This document shows, one piece after another, positions 1 to 8,897 of a stretch of DNA of 45,495 nucleotides. A program made the position numbers and the translations under genes. Location: the NCBI GenBank assembly GCA_016793115.1, contig JAEUIN010000277.1:1-45495 (forward strand), given 5' to 3'. The notes below the pieces were generated by a model, which was not told the origin of the DNA, ran no database searches, and saw nothing but the letters and a program-made list of their open reading frames with translations. The number at the start of each line of letters is the position of its first letter. The first letter of the stretch is position 1. The stretch is from Planctomycetaceae bacterium. GTDB lineage: Bacteria > Planctomycetota > Planctomycetia > Pirellulales > PNKZ01.

Positions 1-629
1 CGCTCGAGCACGGCTCGCTTGCGATGATGAACTTGCTGCTTCTCGGCTCGATCTGGTATTACCTGCGCCGCTACGGCGACATGAATACGCGGTACTTCTA
101 TCCAATGGTCATGACTGCGCTGCCGTATGCCGCGGCAACTCTCATTCGCCTCATTTACCGCTGCCGCGAAAGGCTGTCCGGATTCGCCTTAGAGCCGTTC
201 GTACGACCTGCTACTTTTTGTTTCTTGGCGATCGCCGGCTTGACGACGGCGATTTTCGGCGGCGGCGACGGTCGACGGCGCGAAGCGGAACTTGGGCGAC
301 AGATTCAGTCGCGTTTCGGGGCGCACTTGGTCGTCGCCGAATTCGGCGGACATTATCTCCCCGCGCATTACGCCGACGCGCGGCGGCTTGTCACGTTGTC
401 GGCTCCGGTCGGCCCGCTGACCTATCGGCAATTAAAAGTCGAACGTCCCGCGCTCATCGTGCTTCGCGGTCAAGCGCCGGAACGCGCATGCTATCGCGAG
501 TTTCTCGCGCTGCATTCGGAATTGGGCTACGAACCGGTTCCAACGCCCGACGCGGAACTCGCCGACGCCTTCGACCTCTATCGCCTACGCACCACCGTCG
601 GCGGCCTGAATGCGGCGCTCCGGCGCTGA
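1..629 (+). CDS. C-terminal part of a polytopic membrane protein (5' partial)
   Basis: The frame is open to the window edge, so this is the end of a longer gene; the first methionine seen (base 24) need not be the start. Visible are the last membrane helices (a hydrophobic stretch at about bases 24-60 and another at 100-170, then one at 205-240) followed by a soluble C-terminal domain of about 120 residues without a recognised motif. The pattern of helices followed by an extracytoplasmic tail, beside polysaccharide genes, resembles GT-C-type glycosyltransferases of the ArnT/PMT sort, but the catalytic N-terminal loops lie outside the window, so this is inference only. The next gene has its own promoter-like sequence at 698-726. 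Confidence 0.7.
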   Translation, partial: LEHGSLAMMNLLLLGSIWYYLRRYGDMNTRYFYPMVMTALPYAAATLIRLIYRCRERLSGFALEPFVRPATFCFLAIAGLTTAIFGGGDGRRREAELGRQIQSRFGAHLVVAEFGGHYLPAHYADARRLVTLSAPVGPLTYRQLKVERPALIVLRGQAPERACYREFLALHSELGYEPVPTPDAELADAFDLYRLRTTVGGLNAALRR

Positions 630-697
630 CGATCCGTCGGGCGCGGCGACCCGGCCCCGCCGGCGTTGCCGTCATCGCCGGCGACCGTCCGGCGACG

Positions 698-726
698 TTG
701 ACTTACCTCGGAGCGCGGACTAGATT
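698..726 (+). promoter_or_regulatory. sigma70-like promoter for the dehydratase gene
   Basis: TTGACT (698-703) and TAGATT (721-726) are separated by 17 bases. Transcription would start near 733, leaving a leader of about 70 bases before the dehydratase gene. The two boxes match the sigma70 consensus at 5 of 6 and 4 of 6 positions. Confidence 0.5.
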
Positions 727-803
727 TCCCCCTTGCTCAGGGCGTCCGCCATGAGTCGTAGGCCTGCCGGCAATGGATTTGCCTTCGGCGTTCACGGAAG
801 AAC

Positions 804-2735
804 ATGGTCATGACGCAGTTCCGCGGAGCGAGTTATCGCTCTCTTCGAGAAATCTCGACGGCCGTTTTCACCGCGGCCTTGCTGGCGGCAGTCTATTACG
901 CAGCCTACTGGTTGCGATTCGAAGGGCGCCCCGACGCCCTGTATGAACGGACGATGCTGCAGACGCTGCCGCTCGTCGTATTGCTGAAAACGGCGGCTTT
1001 CGTCGGCTTTCGTCTCCACCGCGGCTGGCGACGTTTCGTGACGTTCCACGACTTGGTCGTGATCGCCGAAGCGACCACGCTAGGTACTTTTCTGCTCGTC
1101 ATGGCGGACCGGTTCTTCTTCCCGGAACACAGCGTTCCCCGCGGTATCGTCTTACTCGATTGGGGCGCGACGCTCATTCTCTTCTGCATCCTGCGCGGCG
1201 CAAGTCGTTCGATCCACGAGCGCTATCGAGGACTCCTCTCACCCAACGCCGTCAAACGCCGCGCACTCATCGTCGGCGCCGACAGCGTCGGCGAAGGACT
1301 GTTGCGGGCGATGAGAATCGACAAACGTCATCCCTTTCAGGTCGTAGGTTTCATCGACCACGACGGCCGCGGCGTCGGCGACGTGATCGGCGGCGTGCCC
1401 GTCGTCGGCTCGCTCGAACAATTGCCCGCCTGCGTCCGCCGTCACGCCGTCGACGAACTATTCATCCTGTCCGGCGATTTGCCGGGCGTACGAGTTCGCG
1501 ACGTGGTCGAACAGTGTCGATCCCTCGGCGTGCATGTGAGCATGTTGCCCAGCTACGGCCAAATGCTCAGCGGGCAGCTTGAATTCAAGCCTCGCGACAT
1601 CTCGATCGACGATCTTTTACGCCGCCAACCAGTAAGTCTGGAAACGAACGAAATCCGCAGTTGGCTCGCCGGCCGCGTGCTGATGGTCACCGGCAGCGCC
1701 GGAAGCATCGGCAGCGAGATTTGCCGGCAGCTGCTGCAATTCGGTCCGGCTCGGCTGGTGCTGGTCGATCGCTGGGAAAACGGTCAATACGCGTTGGAGC
1801 GGCAGCTTCGTGCGCTCGCTCCCGGAGTCGCCGTCGATATCCGCATCGCCGACGTCAACGACGTGCCGCGCATGCGGCGGTTGTTCGCCGATTATCTCCC
1901 CGAAGTGGTGTTCCACGCCGCCGCTTACAAGCATGTGCCGCTGATGGAGCAAAACCCCGGAGAAGCGGTGAAAAACATCGTTGCGACGACGCGCGTCCTC
2001 GCCGATCTCGCCGACGAACTCGGCGTGCGGGCGTTCGTGCAGATCTCGACGGACAAAGCGGTGAATCCGACCAGCGTCATGGGAACCTGCAAACGCGTGG
2101 CCGAACTTTATGTGCAATCGCTGGCCGAACGCTCGGCTTGCCGCTTCGTGACCGTACGCTTCGGCAACGTTCTCAACAGCGCCGGCAGCGTTGTTCCGCT
2201 GTTTTGCGAACAAATCGCCGCCGGCGGCCCCGTGACGATCACCGACTTGCGCATGGAACGCTTCTTCATGACCATTCCGGAAGCGGCGCAACTCGTCATT
2301 CAAGCCGGAGCGATGGGGCAAGGCGGAGAGATCTTCGTGCTCGACATGGGGGAGCCGGTCCGCATCGTCGACTTAGCGCATGACATGATACGTCTTTCCG
2401 GATTGCGCATCGGCCACGACATCGAGGTGAAGGAAGTCGGCCTACGTCCGGGCGAAAAGCTGTTTGAAGAACTGAACGTCGAAGGGGAAGTCCACCAACC
2501 GACGAAGCATCCGAAGATCCGCATCGCGCAGCGGGCCTCTCAACTCTCCGCCGACGAAATCGCGCAAGGCGTCGACGAATTGCAGTCGCTCGCCGACGAA
2601 TCGCACGAGCAGATCATTGCGCAACTCAGCCGCTTAGTGGGGGAGTACAAACCCGACCTGATCGCCGCTCGAGGCTTAAAGCTGTTCGCGCCTCCCGAGA
2701 ATCGCACATCCAATTCACGGCCTCGCGCCGCTTAG
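804..2735 (+). CDS. FlaA1/WbpM-type nucleotide-sugar 4,6-dehydratase (membrane-bound)
   Basis: A 643-residue polysaccharide biosynthesis protein of the CapD/FlaA1 family, which removes water from a UDP-N-acetylhexosamine to give a 4-keto-6-deoxy sugar. About four N-terminal membrane helices (within residues 15-135) are followed by a CoA-binding-like Rossmann domain (about 150-260) and the SDR domain. The SDR domain has the NAD motif TGSAGSIGSE from T296 and the segment STDKAVNPTSVMGTCKR from S415. The usual SDR tyrosine is replaced by methionine (M426) with K430, as in the Ser-Met-Lys triad known from WbpM. An in-frame ATG at 810 sits at better distance from GGAAG (796-800) than the ATG at 804, so the real start may be two codons later. 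Length is normal for the long, membrane-anchored form. The split transketolase follows after 10 bases. Confidence 0.92.
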   Translation: MVMTQFRGASYRSLREISTAVFTAALLAAVYYAAYWLRFEGRPDALYERTMLQTLPLVVLLKTAAFVGFRLHRGWRRFVTFHDLVVIAEATTLGTFLLVMADRFFFPEHSVPRGIVLLDWGATLILFCILRGASRSIHERYRGLLSPNAVKRRALIVGADSVGEGLLRAMRIDKRHPFQVVGFIDHDGRGVGDVIGGVPVVGSLEQLPACVRRHAVDELFILSGDLPGVRVRDVVEQCRSLGVHVSMLPSYGQMLSGQLEFKPRDISIDDLLRRQPVSLETNEIRSWLAGRVLMVTGSAGSIGSEICRQLLQFGPARLVLVDRWENGQYALERQLRALAPGVAVDIRIADVNDVPRMRRLFADYLPEVVFHAAAYKHVPLMEQNPGEAVKNIVATTRVLADLADELGVRAFVQISTDKAVNPTSVMGTCKRVAELYVQSLAERSACRFVTVRFGNVLNSAGSVVPLFCEQIAAGGPVTITDLRMERFFMTIPEAAQLVIQAGAMGQGGEIFVLDMGEPVRIVDLAHDMIRLSGLRIGHDIEVKEVGLRPGEKLFEELNVEGEVHQPTKHPKIRIAQRASQLSADEIAQGVDELQSLADESHEQIIAQLSRLVGEYKPDLIAARGLKLFAPPENRTSNSRPRAA

Positions 2736-2745
2736 GACCGTTTTC

Positions 2746-3576
2746 ATGCCGACGTCGCCCGCACCGCTCACGGATGTGGCCGAGTTCGCCCGCCAAATTC
2801 GCTTGAACGTGGTTCGCATGACGAACCGCGGCGGCAGTTCGCACGTCGGTTCGGCTCTGTCTATGGCCGACATCGTCGCCGTGCTGTACGGACGAATCTT
2901 GAACGTCGATCCGGCCGACCCGAAACGACCCGATCGAGATCGCTTCATCTTGAGCAAGGGGCACGCGGGCGCCGCCGTGTATGCCGCGCTGGCCTTGCGC
3001 AAGTTCTTTCCCCTTGAGAAGCTCGACACCCACTTCCAAGACGGCTCGGATCTGAGCGGCCACGTGTCTCACAAAGGTATTCCGGGAGTCGAACTTTCGA
3101 CGGGCTCTCTGGGCCACGGCTTGCCGGTCGCCTGCGGCATGGCCTACGGAGCGAAGCTCGACGATCGCGCACACCGCGTCGTGGTCGTCATGAGCGACGG
3201 CGAATGCGACGAAGGCTCGAATTGGGAAGCGGCGCTCTTCGCCGCGCACCATGAATTGACCAACCTCACCGTCGTGATCGATCACAACAAACTGCAAAGC
3301 CTCACGACGAACGAAGCGACGCTCCGTTTGGAGCCGTTCGCCGATAAGTGGCGAACGTTCGGTTGGCACGTTCGCGAAGTCGACGGACACGATCATGCGG
3401 CGCTCGAAGCGGGCTTCAATGAAGGCCCCGTCGCCTCGAAGCCGACGTGCATCCTTGCGCACACTATCAAGGGCAAAGGGGTTTCCTATATGGAAAACAG
3501 CGTGGCTTGGCACTACCGTACGCCCCGCGGGCCCGATTTCGAGCGCGCAATCGCGGAACTGGAAGGGGCGGCATGA
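2746..3576 (+). CDS. Split transketolase, N-terminal (TPP-binding) subunit
   Basis: A 276-residue protein matching the N-terminal half of transketolase. The thiamine-diphosphate motif is clear: SDGECDEGSNWEAA near residue 150, followed about 25 residues later by VIDHNKLQ. The early HVGSALSMADIVAVLY and KGHAGAAVYAAL segments are typical. Split transketolases move two-carbon ketol groups; outside central metabolism such pairs are also found in sugar and secondary-metabolite clusters. The start codon follows the dehydratase stop by 10 bases, with AGGA overlapping that stop, and the gene ends in an ATGA overlap with the second subunit, so the two are surely co-translated. The link to sugar modification is inferred from the neighbours; it could equally serve the pentose phosphate pathway. 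Confidence 0.92.
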   Translation: MPTSPAPLTDVAEFARQIRLNVVRMTNRGGSSHVGSALSMADIVAVLYGRILNVDPADPKRPDRDRFILSKGHAGAAVYAALALRKFFPLEKLDTHFQDGSDLSGHVSHKGIPGVELSTGSLGHGLPVACGMAYGAKLDDRAHRVVVVMSDGECDEGSNWEAALFAAHHELTNLTVVIDHNKLQSLTTNEATLRLEPFADKWRTFGWHVREVDGHDHAALEAGFNEGPVASKPTCILAHTIKGKGVSYMENSVAWHYRTPRGPDFERAIAELEGAA

Positions 3577-4529
3577 AAGAGGCTTTGGTCGATCAACTCA
3601 TCGAGCTTGCCGCGGCCGACTCTCGCATGCTCGTGCTCACGGCCGACCTCGGCTTCGGCATGTTCGAACGTTTCAGCGAGCGATTCCCGAAGCAATTCAT
3701 CAATGTCGGCGTCGCCGAACAGAACATGACCGGCGTCGCGACGGGGCTCGCGCTCGACGGGCGCATCGTGTTTACTTATTCGATCGCCAACTTCCCGACG
3801 CTCCGCTGCCTCGAACAAATCCGCAACGACGCGTGTTACCACGGCGCGAACGTCAAAATCATTGCCGTGGGCGCGGGCTTCAGCTACGGGGCGCTCGGCA
3901 TGTCGCATCACGCTACGGAAGACATCGGCGTCGTGCGCAGCTTACCCGAACTCACGCTGTTCTCCCCCGGCGACAATTGGGAAGCCGCGCAATGCACGGC
4001 CGCAGCCGCGAAGCAGCCGGGTACTTGCTACCTGCGCTTCGATAAAGGCTCGCAGTTGAACACGGGGCGAGCGGAAGAATCGTTCGAGATCGGCCGCGCG
4101 CGCCGGCTGCGCGACGGTTTCGACGCCACGCTGGCCGTCACAGGCGGCATGCTCGGCGAAACGCTCGCCGCCGCCGACCTGCTCGCGGCTCAAGGCATCG
4201 ATTGCCGCGTATTGAGCTTTCCGACGATCAAGCCGCTCGACATCGACGCTCTGGCCGCGGCGGCGCTCGAAACCGGCGGCTTGTTCACCGTCGAAGAACA
4301 TACGATCGAAGCCGGGTTCGGCGGAGCGGTCGCCGAACAGTTGCTCGAAACGGGCGCCGTCCCACGCACGTTTCATCGCTTCGGCTTGCGAGCCGGCTTC
4401 TCGTCCGTCGTCGGTTCCCAATCGTATTTGCGACGCATCTACGGCTTCGATGCCGAGTCGATCGCGACAGGCGTCGTGGAACGACTCAGATCGACGGCGC
4501 GCAGACCTCGGATCCGCGGCGCGGCTTAG
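3573..4529 (+). CDS. Split transketolase, C-terminal subunit
   Basis: A 318-residue partner of the preceding gene. The start is set at the ATG of an ATGA overlap, with GGAAGGGG (3561-3568) as ribosome binding site; the frame is open further upstream but that part lies inside the first subunit. The pyrimidine-binding domain carries NVGVAEQNM, whose glutamate is the residue that activates thiamine diphosphate in this family, followed by the GFSYGALGMSHHATEDI segment. The C-terminal transketolase domain starts near residue 185 (LAVTGGMLGETLAAADLL) and ends with TVEEHTIEAGFGGAVAE. Together the two subunits rebuild a full transketolase. About 125 bases separate it from the next gene. Confidence 0.92.
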   Translation: MKEALVDQLIELAAADSRMLVLTADLGFGMFERFSERFPKQFINVGVAEQNMTGVATGLALDGRIVFTYSIANFPTLRCLEQIRNDACYHGANVKIIAVGAGFSYGALGMSHHATEDIGVVRSLPELTLFSPGDNWEAAQCTAAAAKQPGTCYLRFDKGSQLNTGRAEESFEIGRARRLRDGFDATLAVTGGMLGETLAAADLLAAQGIDCRVLSFPTIKPLDIDALAAAALETGGLFTVEEHTIEAGFGGAVAEQLLETGAVPRTFHRFGLRAGFSSVVGSQSYLRRIYGFDAESIATGVVERLRSTARRPRIRGAA

Positions 4530-4653
4530 TACTTCCGGAGATGAGTTGCGCGGTCGCTTCGACTTTAACGCTGAATTCCTCCTCTCCACGCGCCGCCCCG
4601 GTCGATGGACATTGCATTCAACCGCCTTATTTTCTTAGCCAGCAAGTGATTCT

Positions 4654-5343
4654 ATGACGGCTCTGCGACCGCTCATCATTCTGTTCGCCGCTGCTTGCGT
4701 CGCCGGCTTCGACGCCGCGCCGTGTCGAGCGCAATGGTCGTTCGGCTTCAGCTACAGCGACGGCTATCGCGGCCACCACCATCATCATCATGGTCACTGG
4801 GGCTACTACGGCTGGTATCGTCCCGCGCCGAGCTACGTTTACGTCGCTCCGCCGCCGCCGACCATTTACGTACCGGTCGCAACGACGACGATTCCGGTCG
4901 CGCAACCGAACCTGTCTTTGAGTTCGACGGCGACGACCGTACCGGCCGTCGCGACGACGGCACAACAGCCTTCGACCGCCGCCGCGCCGACGGCGCAAGT
5001 CCGCGCCAATCCTCTCCCCGCCTACCAGGGCTCCGGCGTCACGATCCGCAACCCTGCCGGCTCCGGTGCGCGCGTTTCCTTCGTGGTCGACGATACGCTC
5101 CAACTCGACCTCGAGCCCGGTGAATCGACTCCCCTCAAGGAGAAGAACAGCTACTCCGTCGCCTTCGACCGGGGTGGCGACTTTGGAACCTCGCGTCGCG
5201 TTTTGGGCGAGGGAACCTATGAGTTCGTCGCGACGGAAACCGGTTGGGAGTTGCGTCGCGACGCGATCAAGACGGCGCATTCCGAAGGTCCGACGGAACC
5301 GGTCGTGCGCCGAAACGAATTGCCGCCACCGACGCTGCGCTAG
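4654..5343 (+). CDS. Secreted His/Tyr/Pro-rich protein of unknown function
   Basis: A 229-residue protein with an N-terminal signal peptide (hydrophobic residues 8-20, likely cleavage near CRA/QW). Directly after it come aromatic and glycine residues and a natural run of six histidines (GHHHHHHGHWGYYGWYRP, about residues 43-60), a valine/threonine/alanine/proline-rich stretch (about 65-125), and a C-terminal domain of about 90 residues (GVTIRNPAGSGARVSFVVDD onward) that looks like a compact beta-rich fold. No known family is recognised. The His run suggests metal binding, which is inference. A smaller protein with the same style of composition lies at 40344-40625. The gene stands between the transketolase and a membrane protein, all on the plus strand. 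Confidence 0.75.
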   Translation: MTALRPLIILFAAACVAGFDAAPCRAQWSFGFSYSDGYRGHHHHHHGHWGYYGWYRPAPSYVYVAPPPPTIYVPVATTTIPVAQPNLSLSSTATTVPAVATTAQQPSTAAAPTAQVRANPLPAYQGSGVTIRNPAGSGARVSFVVDDTLQLDLEPGESTPLKEKNSYSVAFDRGGDFGTSRRVLGEGTYEFVATETGWELRRDAIKTAHSEGPTEPVVRRNELPPPTLR

Positions 5344-5504
5344 ACGGTCGCCGGACGACCTTGTCGCGGCCTTCCGACGGCCTGCGCTAGCGAGCGGCGT
5401 AGTCGTTTTTCGGTTGATCCGCTATCCTTCGAATCGCCCGGGGGAAGACCATTCAGCTCCGCCGGCGCTTTGTCGCGGGACGTCGTTTTGAGTAACCGAT
5501 CGCA

Positions 5505-7682
5505 ATGACCTATTCGCAACTCTCGCCGACTAAATGGTCCGCCTGGTGCCGCAACCTATCGCCGACGTCGCGCAGGTTCGGGGCTCTTGCCTGCGTGGCG
5601 GTCGTGCTCTTGGTTCATGTCGGAATCCGCTTGCGGACGGAACAACGTCGACCACTTGTGGGGTTGCTCGGGCTGTATCCTCATTCCTATAGCCGCTCGA
5701 TTTCACTCGTCGCCGGGCTCGGCTACGAGCGGCTGATCGTCGGCACCGACGCCGCCTCTCAGCCGATCAAAGACTTCCTCGACCTCAAAAGTCCGACGCT
5801 TAGCGTCGACCAACTAGCGGCCTACAAAGCGAGCCTACCGGTTCAGACGGGCGGCGACCTGGGTAATTGCCGCCAGGTCGATGTGTTGAGATCGGGCGAC
5901 TTGTACGTCGCCGCCGCCGTCTGGAAAGTCTTCGGCATCAGTTGGCCGGCACTGGTGCGGTTCTACGTCGCCGTCAGTGCGCTCGCCTGTTTGGCGATCT
6001 TCGCGGCGGCACGGCGGATTTCGGGTTCGTTCGTCGTCGGGCTCACGGCGGCGGCCCTCTACGCATTTTGCCGATTCGAGACGACGCAAGTCATTCGCGA
6101 CGCGAACCCAATTTGGTTTCTTGCCTTCGCCACCTACGCGATGGTACGCCTCGGCGGCCGACAATCAGGTCTAGGTCTGGCGCTTGGCGGAGCCGCGCTG
6201 GGCGTCGCGGCGATGATCGGCTACGGTTGGCGGCCGCAACTCCTCTTCTTCGCGCCGCTGTTTTTCGCGGCGGCGGTGGCGCGACGATTTCTTGACGGCG
6301 ATGGTTTGCGGCGCGTCGCCCTGACCGCGACCGCCTTTCTTCTCGCGGCGGCGACCGTTTACTACGGTTATCGATCGACGATCGACCCCGTCGACACCGT
6401 GAAGTTCGGTTCCGGCTTCCACGTCGCTTACTTTGGTGAGCAGAGTCGCGCCGCGCTCGCCGGCGCCGAGAACGACTTGCAAATCTGCTACGACGATTCG
6501 AAGGTCGCGTCCGACGTCTATTCCTATCGTACGGCGAATAATCTGGAACCGTCGGTCGTGTACGACGGAGAGTATTCCGCTTCGATACGCACGATGTATT
6601 TCGAAGCGGCACGGCACCATGTTTCGTATTGGGTTCGGAGTTTGCCGAACTCGATTCAGGCGGCGATCACGGGCAAGCTGGCCGGCGACGCTTGGAACAC
6701 GTGGCGCACGGCCGCCTTCGCGTTCTTCTTGATCGGTTTGTTCTCCGTCAGTCTGCGCGGGGTCGACCGCGTCGCACTGGCTTTGCTGTTGACGACGATG
6801 GGCTTCTACTTCGGCATTTGGTTCGGCATTTCGCCGGAACAACGACACTGGGGGCCGTTTCTCGTGCCGGTGTGCATCATCGGAGGATTCGCTCCCTTGG
6901 TCGTTCAACGCCTCGCGATCGCGCTTCGGCGCGACGGACTGCGCCGCGTCGTCGCCCGGACCCAAACTTGGTACGTCGCGGCGGCTTCGGGTATTTGTCT
7001 CCTGGTTTGGTGCGCGGCGTGCTTGACCGCCGACCACGTGTCTTCGCAGGCCCGCGCCGATTATTGGCAAGCGGCGCAGGAGCAAAATCGTACGGCGGTC
7101 GAAGTCGCCGATTCACGTCGCTCGCCGCAGCGATTTCAGGTCGACTTCCCGGAAGGATCGGCGCCATTTCAGCGAGGTTACTGGGTCGAGGTCGAAGCCG
7201 GTACGGAAGCGGCCGAACTGAACTGCCGCCATCTCCGATTGTCGTCGCGCCCCATCGAGCCGCTGCTCGATTGGGAGGGGAATCCGCGCGGGAGCGAATT
7301 GCACGACCGAATTCACGAAGCTCTGTGGTGGAATACGACGACGCAAACGCGGCACCGGATTCTCCCTCAAACGCGCCAGGTGTTCTTCGTCACCTGCGGA
7401 CGCGAGCCGCGATGCGGCGACACGCGCAGCTACTCGCTGAAGATCGATCTCTCGGGCGACGCGAAAATCGCCGCGGTGCGAGAGTGCGAACTCCGCGACT
7501 GGCGTCGCCTGCCGATGAGTTCGGTCTTCCAGTTCGATCATCCCGGGCGTACCCCGATCGTCGGCGGGCAGTCGTCGACGACGTTTCAGCAATTCGCCAC
7601 GACGCCCGAAGCCCTGGCCGAAATCGGGCTTAACGACGTCAAAATGGTCGAGGATAGCGCGGGCAAAACAAGTCGCCGTTAA
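5505..7682 (+). CDS. Polytopic membrane protein, GT-C glycosyltransferase-like
   Basis: A 725-residue protein with about ten predicted membrane helices: one at 26-42, several between 150 and 290, and a second group between 400 and 510. A polar loop of roughly 90 residues lies between the helix groups and a soluble domain of about 200 residues forms the C terminus. The layout of short first loop, many helices and extracytoplasmic tail resembles GT-C glycosyltransferases using lipid-linked sugars, and the surroundings are polysaccharide genes. I could not identify the catalytic acidic pair with confidence, so the call is by architecture only. The gene converges with the DegT aminotransferase gene; the two stop codons are only 16 bases apart. 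Confidence 0.65.
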   Translation: MTYSQLSPTKWSAWCRNLSPTSRRFGALACVAVVLLVHVGIRLRTEQRRPLVGLLGLYPHSYSRSISLVAGLGYERLIVGTDAASQPIKDFLDLKSPTLSVDQLAAYKASLPVQTGGDLGNCRQVDVLRSGDLYVAAAVWKVFGISWPALVRFYVAVSALACLAIFAAARRISGSFVVGLTAAALYAFCRFETTQVIRDANPIWFLAFATYAMVRLGGRQSGLGLALGGAALGVAAMIGYGWRPQLLFFAPLFFAAAVARRFLDGDGLRRVALTATAFLLAAATVYYGYRSTIDPVDTVKFGSGFHVAYFGEQSRAALAGAENDLQICYDDSKVASDVYSYRTANNLEPSVVYDGEYSASIRTMYFEAARHHVSYWVRSLPNSIQAAITGKLAGDAWNTWRTAAFAFFLIGLFSVSLRGVDRVALALLLTTMGFYFGIWFGISPEQRHWGPFLVPVCIIGGFAPLVVQRLAIALRRDGLRRVVARTQTWYVAAASGICLLVWCAACLTADHVSSQARADYWQAAQEQNRTAVEVADSRRSPQRFQVDFPEGSAPFQRGYWVEVEAGTEAAELNCRHLRLSSRPIEPLLDWEGNPRGSELHDRIHEALWWNTTTQTRHRILPQTRQVFFVTCGREPRCGDTRSYSLKIDLSGDAKIAAVRECELRDWRRLPMSSVFQFDHPGRTPIVGGQSSTTFQQFATTPEALAEIGLNDVKMVEDSAGKTSRR

Positions 7683-7698
7683 CGCGGCGACCAGCCGG

Positions 7699-8844
7699 CT
7701 ACGCGGCCAGCCGTTTCCCGGCGAGCGTCGTGCGCAAGCGATCCACGACGACGTCGACATGAGCGTGCGGCATCCGCGGGTAGAACGGCAACGACATCAC
7801 GCAATCGCCGAGCCGTTCGGCGATCGTGAAATCGCCCCGCTGATAGCCGTACGTCTCGACGAACCACGTGAGCAAATGAATCGCTCGATAGTTCACGACG
7901 CAGCCGACGCCGCCGGCCTGGAGTGCGGCGATCGTCTCGTCGCGACGACCGTCGGCAATGAAGATCGGAAACAAGTGTCGAGCATGACGAATGCCGTCGT
8001 ACGACTGCGGACATTCCACGCCCGGCACCGAAGCAAGTTGAGTTTCATAACGCTCGGCCAACGCCCGCCGCAATTCCCAGTTGTCGTCGAGTCGGTCGAG
8101 TTGCGGCAACAGCAGCGCGGCATGAATATTGTCGAGGTTGTACTTCCAGCCGAGCATCGTCATGTCCCAATGACGATACCCTTCCTTCATCCGATCGGCG
8201 GCGTTGCGCGTCATGCCGTGGAGACGAAGCAGCTTTAGCTTCTCGAGCAGGGCCGTGTCGTTGAAGACCAGCGCCCCCCCTTCCCCGCAGGTCATGTTCT
8301 TCGTCGCATAAAAAGAGAAACAGGCGGTGTCGCCGAGTTGTCCGGGCTTCACGCCGTCGCGCACGCCTTCAATGCAGTGGGCGCAATCTTCCACGATCGC
8401 CAACCCATGCTTGTCGGCGATCGCACGCAACGCGCGCATATCGCATAATTGGCCGTAGAGATGCACCGGCAAAATCGCCTTGGTGCGCGGAGTGATCGCC
8501 GCCTCGACAAGCGTAGGGTCGATAAGTCCGGTCTTAGCTTCCACGTCGACGAACACCGGCGTCGCTCCGGCCTCGACGATCGCCGTCGACGTGGCGATGA
8601 ACGTCAACGGCGTGGTGATCACTTCGTCGCCGGGCCCCACGCCCAGCGCCAAGAGCGACATGTGTAACGCACCGGTGCAACTGGTCACGCCCAAAGCGTG
8701 CTTGCAGCCGAGATACGCCGCGAATCGACGCTCGAACTCCGCGACGGTTTCCCCCGTCGTGAGCAGCGGCCCCGCCAACACCTTGGCAACTTCCGCGACT
8801 TCAGCTTCACCCAGGTCGTGTTGAAAGAACGGTATCGAGGTCAT
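7699..8844 (-). CDS. DegT/DnrJ/EryC1/StrS-family PLP-dependent sugar aminotransferase
   Basis: A 381-residue protein of the family that aminates keto-sugar nucleotides using glutamate and pyridoxal phosphate. Typical features are GPLLTTGETVAEFE near residue 25, the VEDCAHCIEG motif with the cofactor-binding aspartate D153, and the Schiff-base lysine K182 in SFYATKNMTCGEGG. Length is normal. It is the last gene of the minus-strand run starting at 17028, and its partners are probably the 4-keto sugars made by the dehydratases at 804-2735 or 15880-17028. Which of these it uses cannot be read from the sequence. The start ATG is preceded by GGAG about 14 bases upstream. Confidence 0.93.
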   Translation of the reverse strand: MTSIPFFQHDLGEAEVAEVAKVLAGPLLTTGETVAEFERRFAAYLGCKHALGVTSCTGALHMSLLALGVGPGDEVITTPLTFIATSTAIVEAGATPVFVDVEAKTGLIDPTLVEAAITPRTKAILPVHLYGQLCDMRALRAIADKHGLAIVEDCAHCIEGVRDGVKPGQLGDTACFSFYATKNMTCGEGGALVFNDTALLEKLKLLRLHGMTRNAADRMKEGYRHWDMTMLGWKYNLDNIHAALLLPQLDRLDDNWELRRALAERYETQLASVPGVECPQSYDGIRHARHLFPIFIADGRRDETIAALQAGGVGCVVNYRAIHLLTWFVETYGYQRGDFTIAERLGDCVMSLPFYPRMPHAHVDVVVDRLRTTLAGKRLAA

Positions 8845-8897
8845 CAGACGCGGCGCTCCGGCGGGATGGTCGGTCTCTGGACGGAATCGTAAACGGC

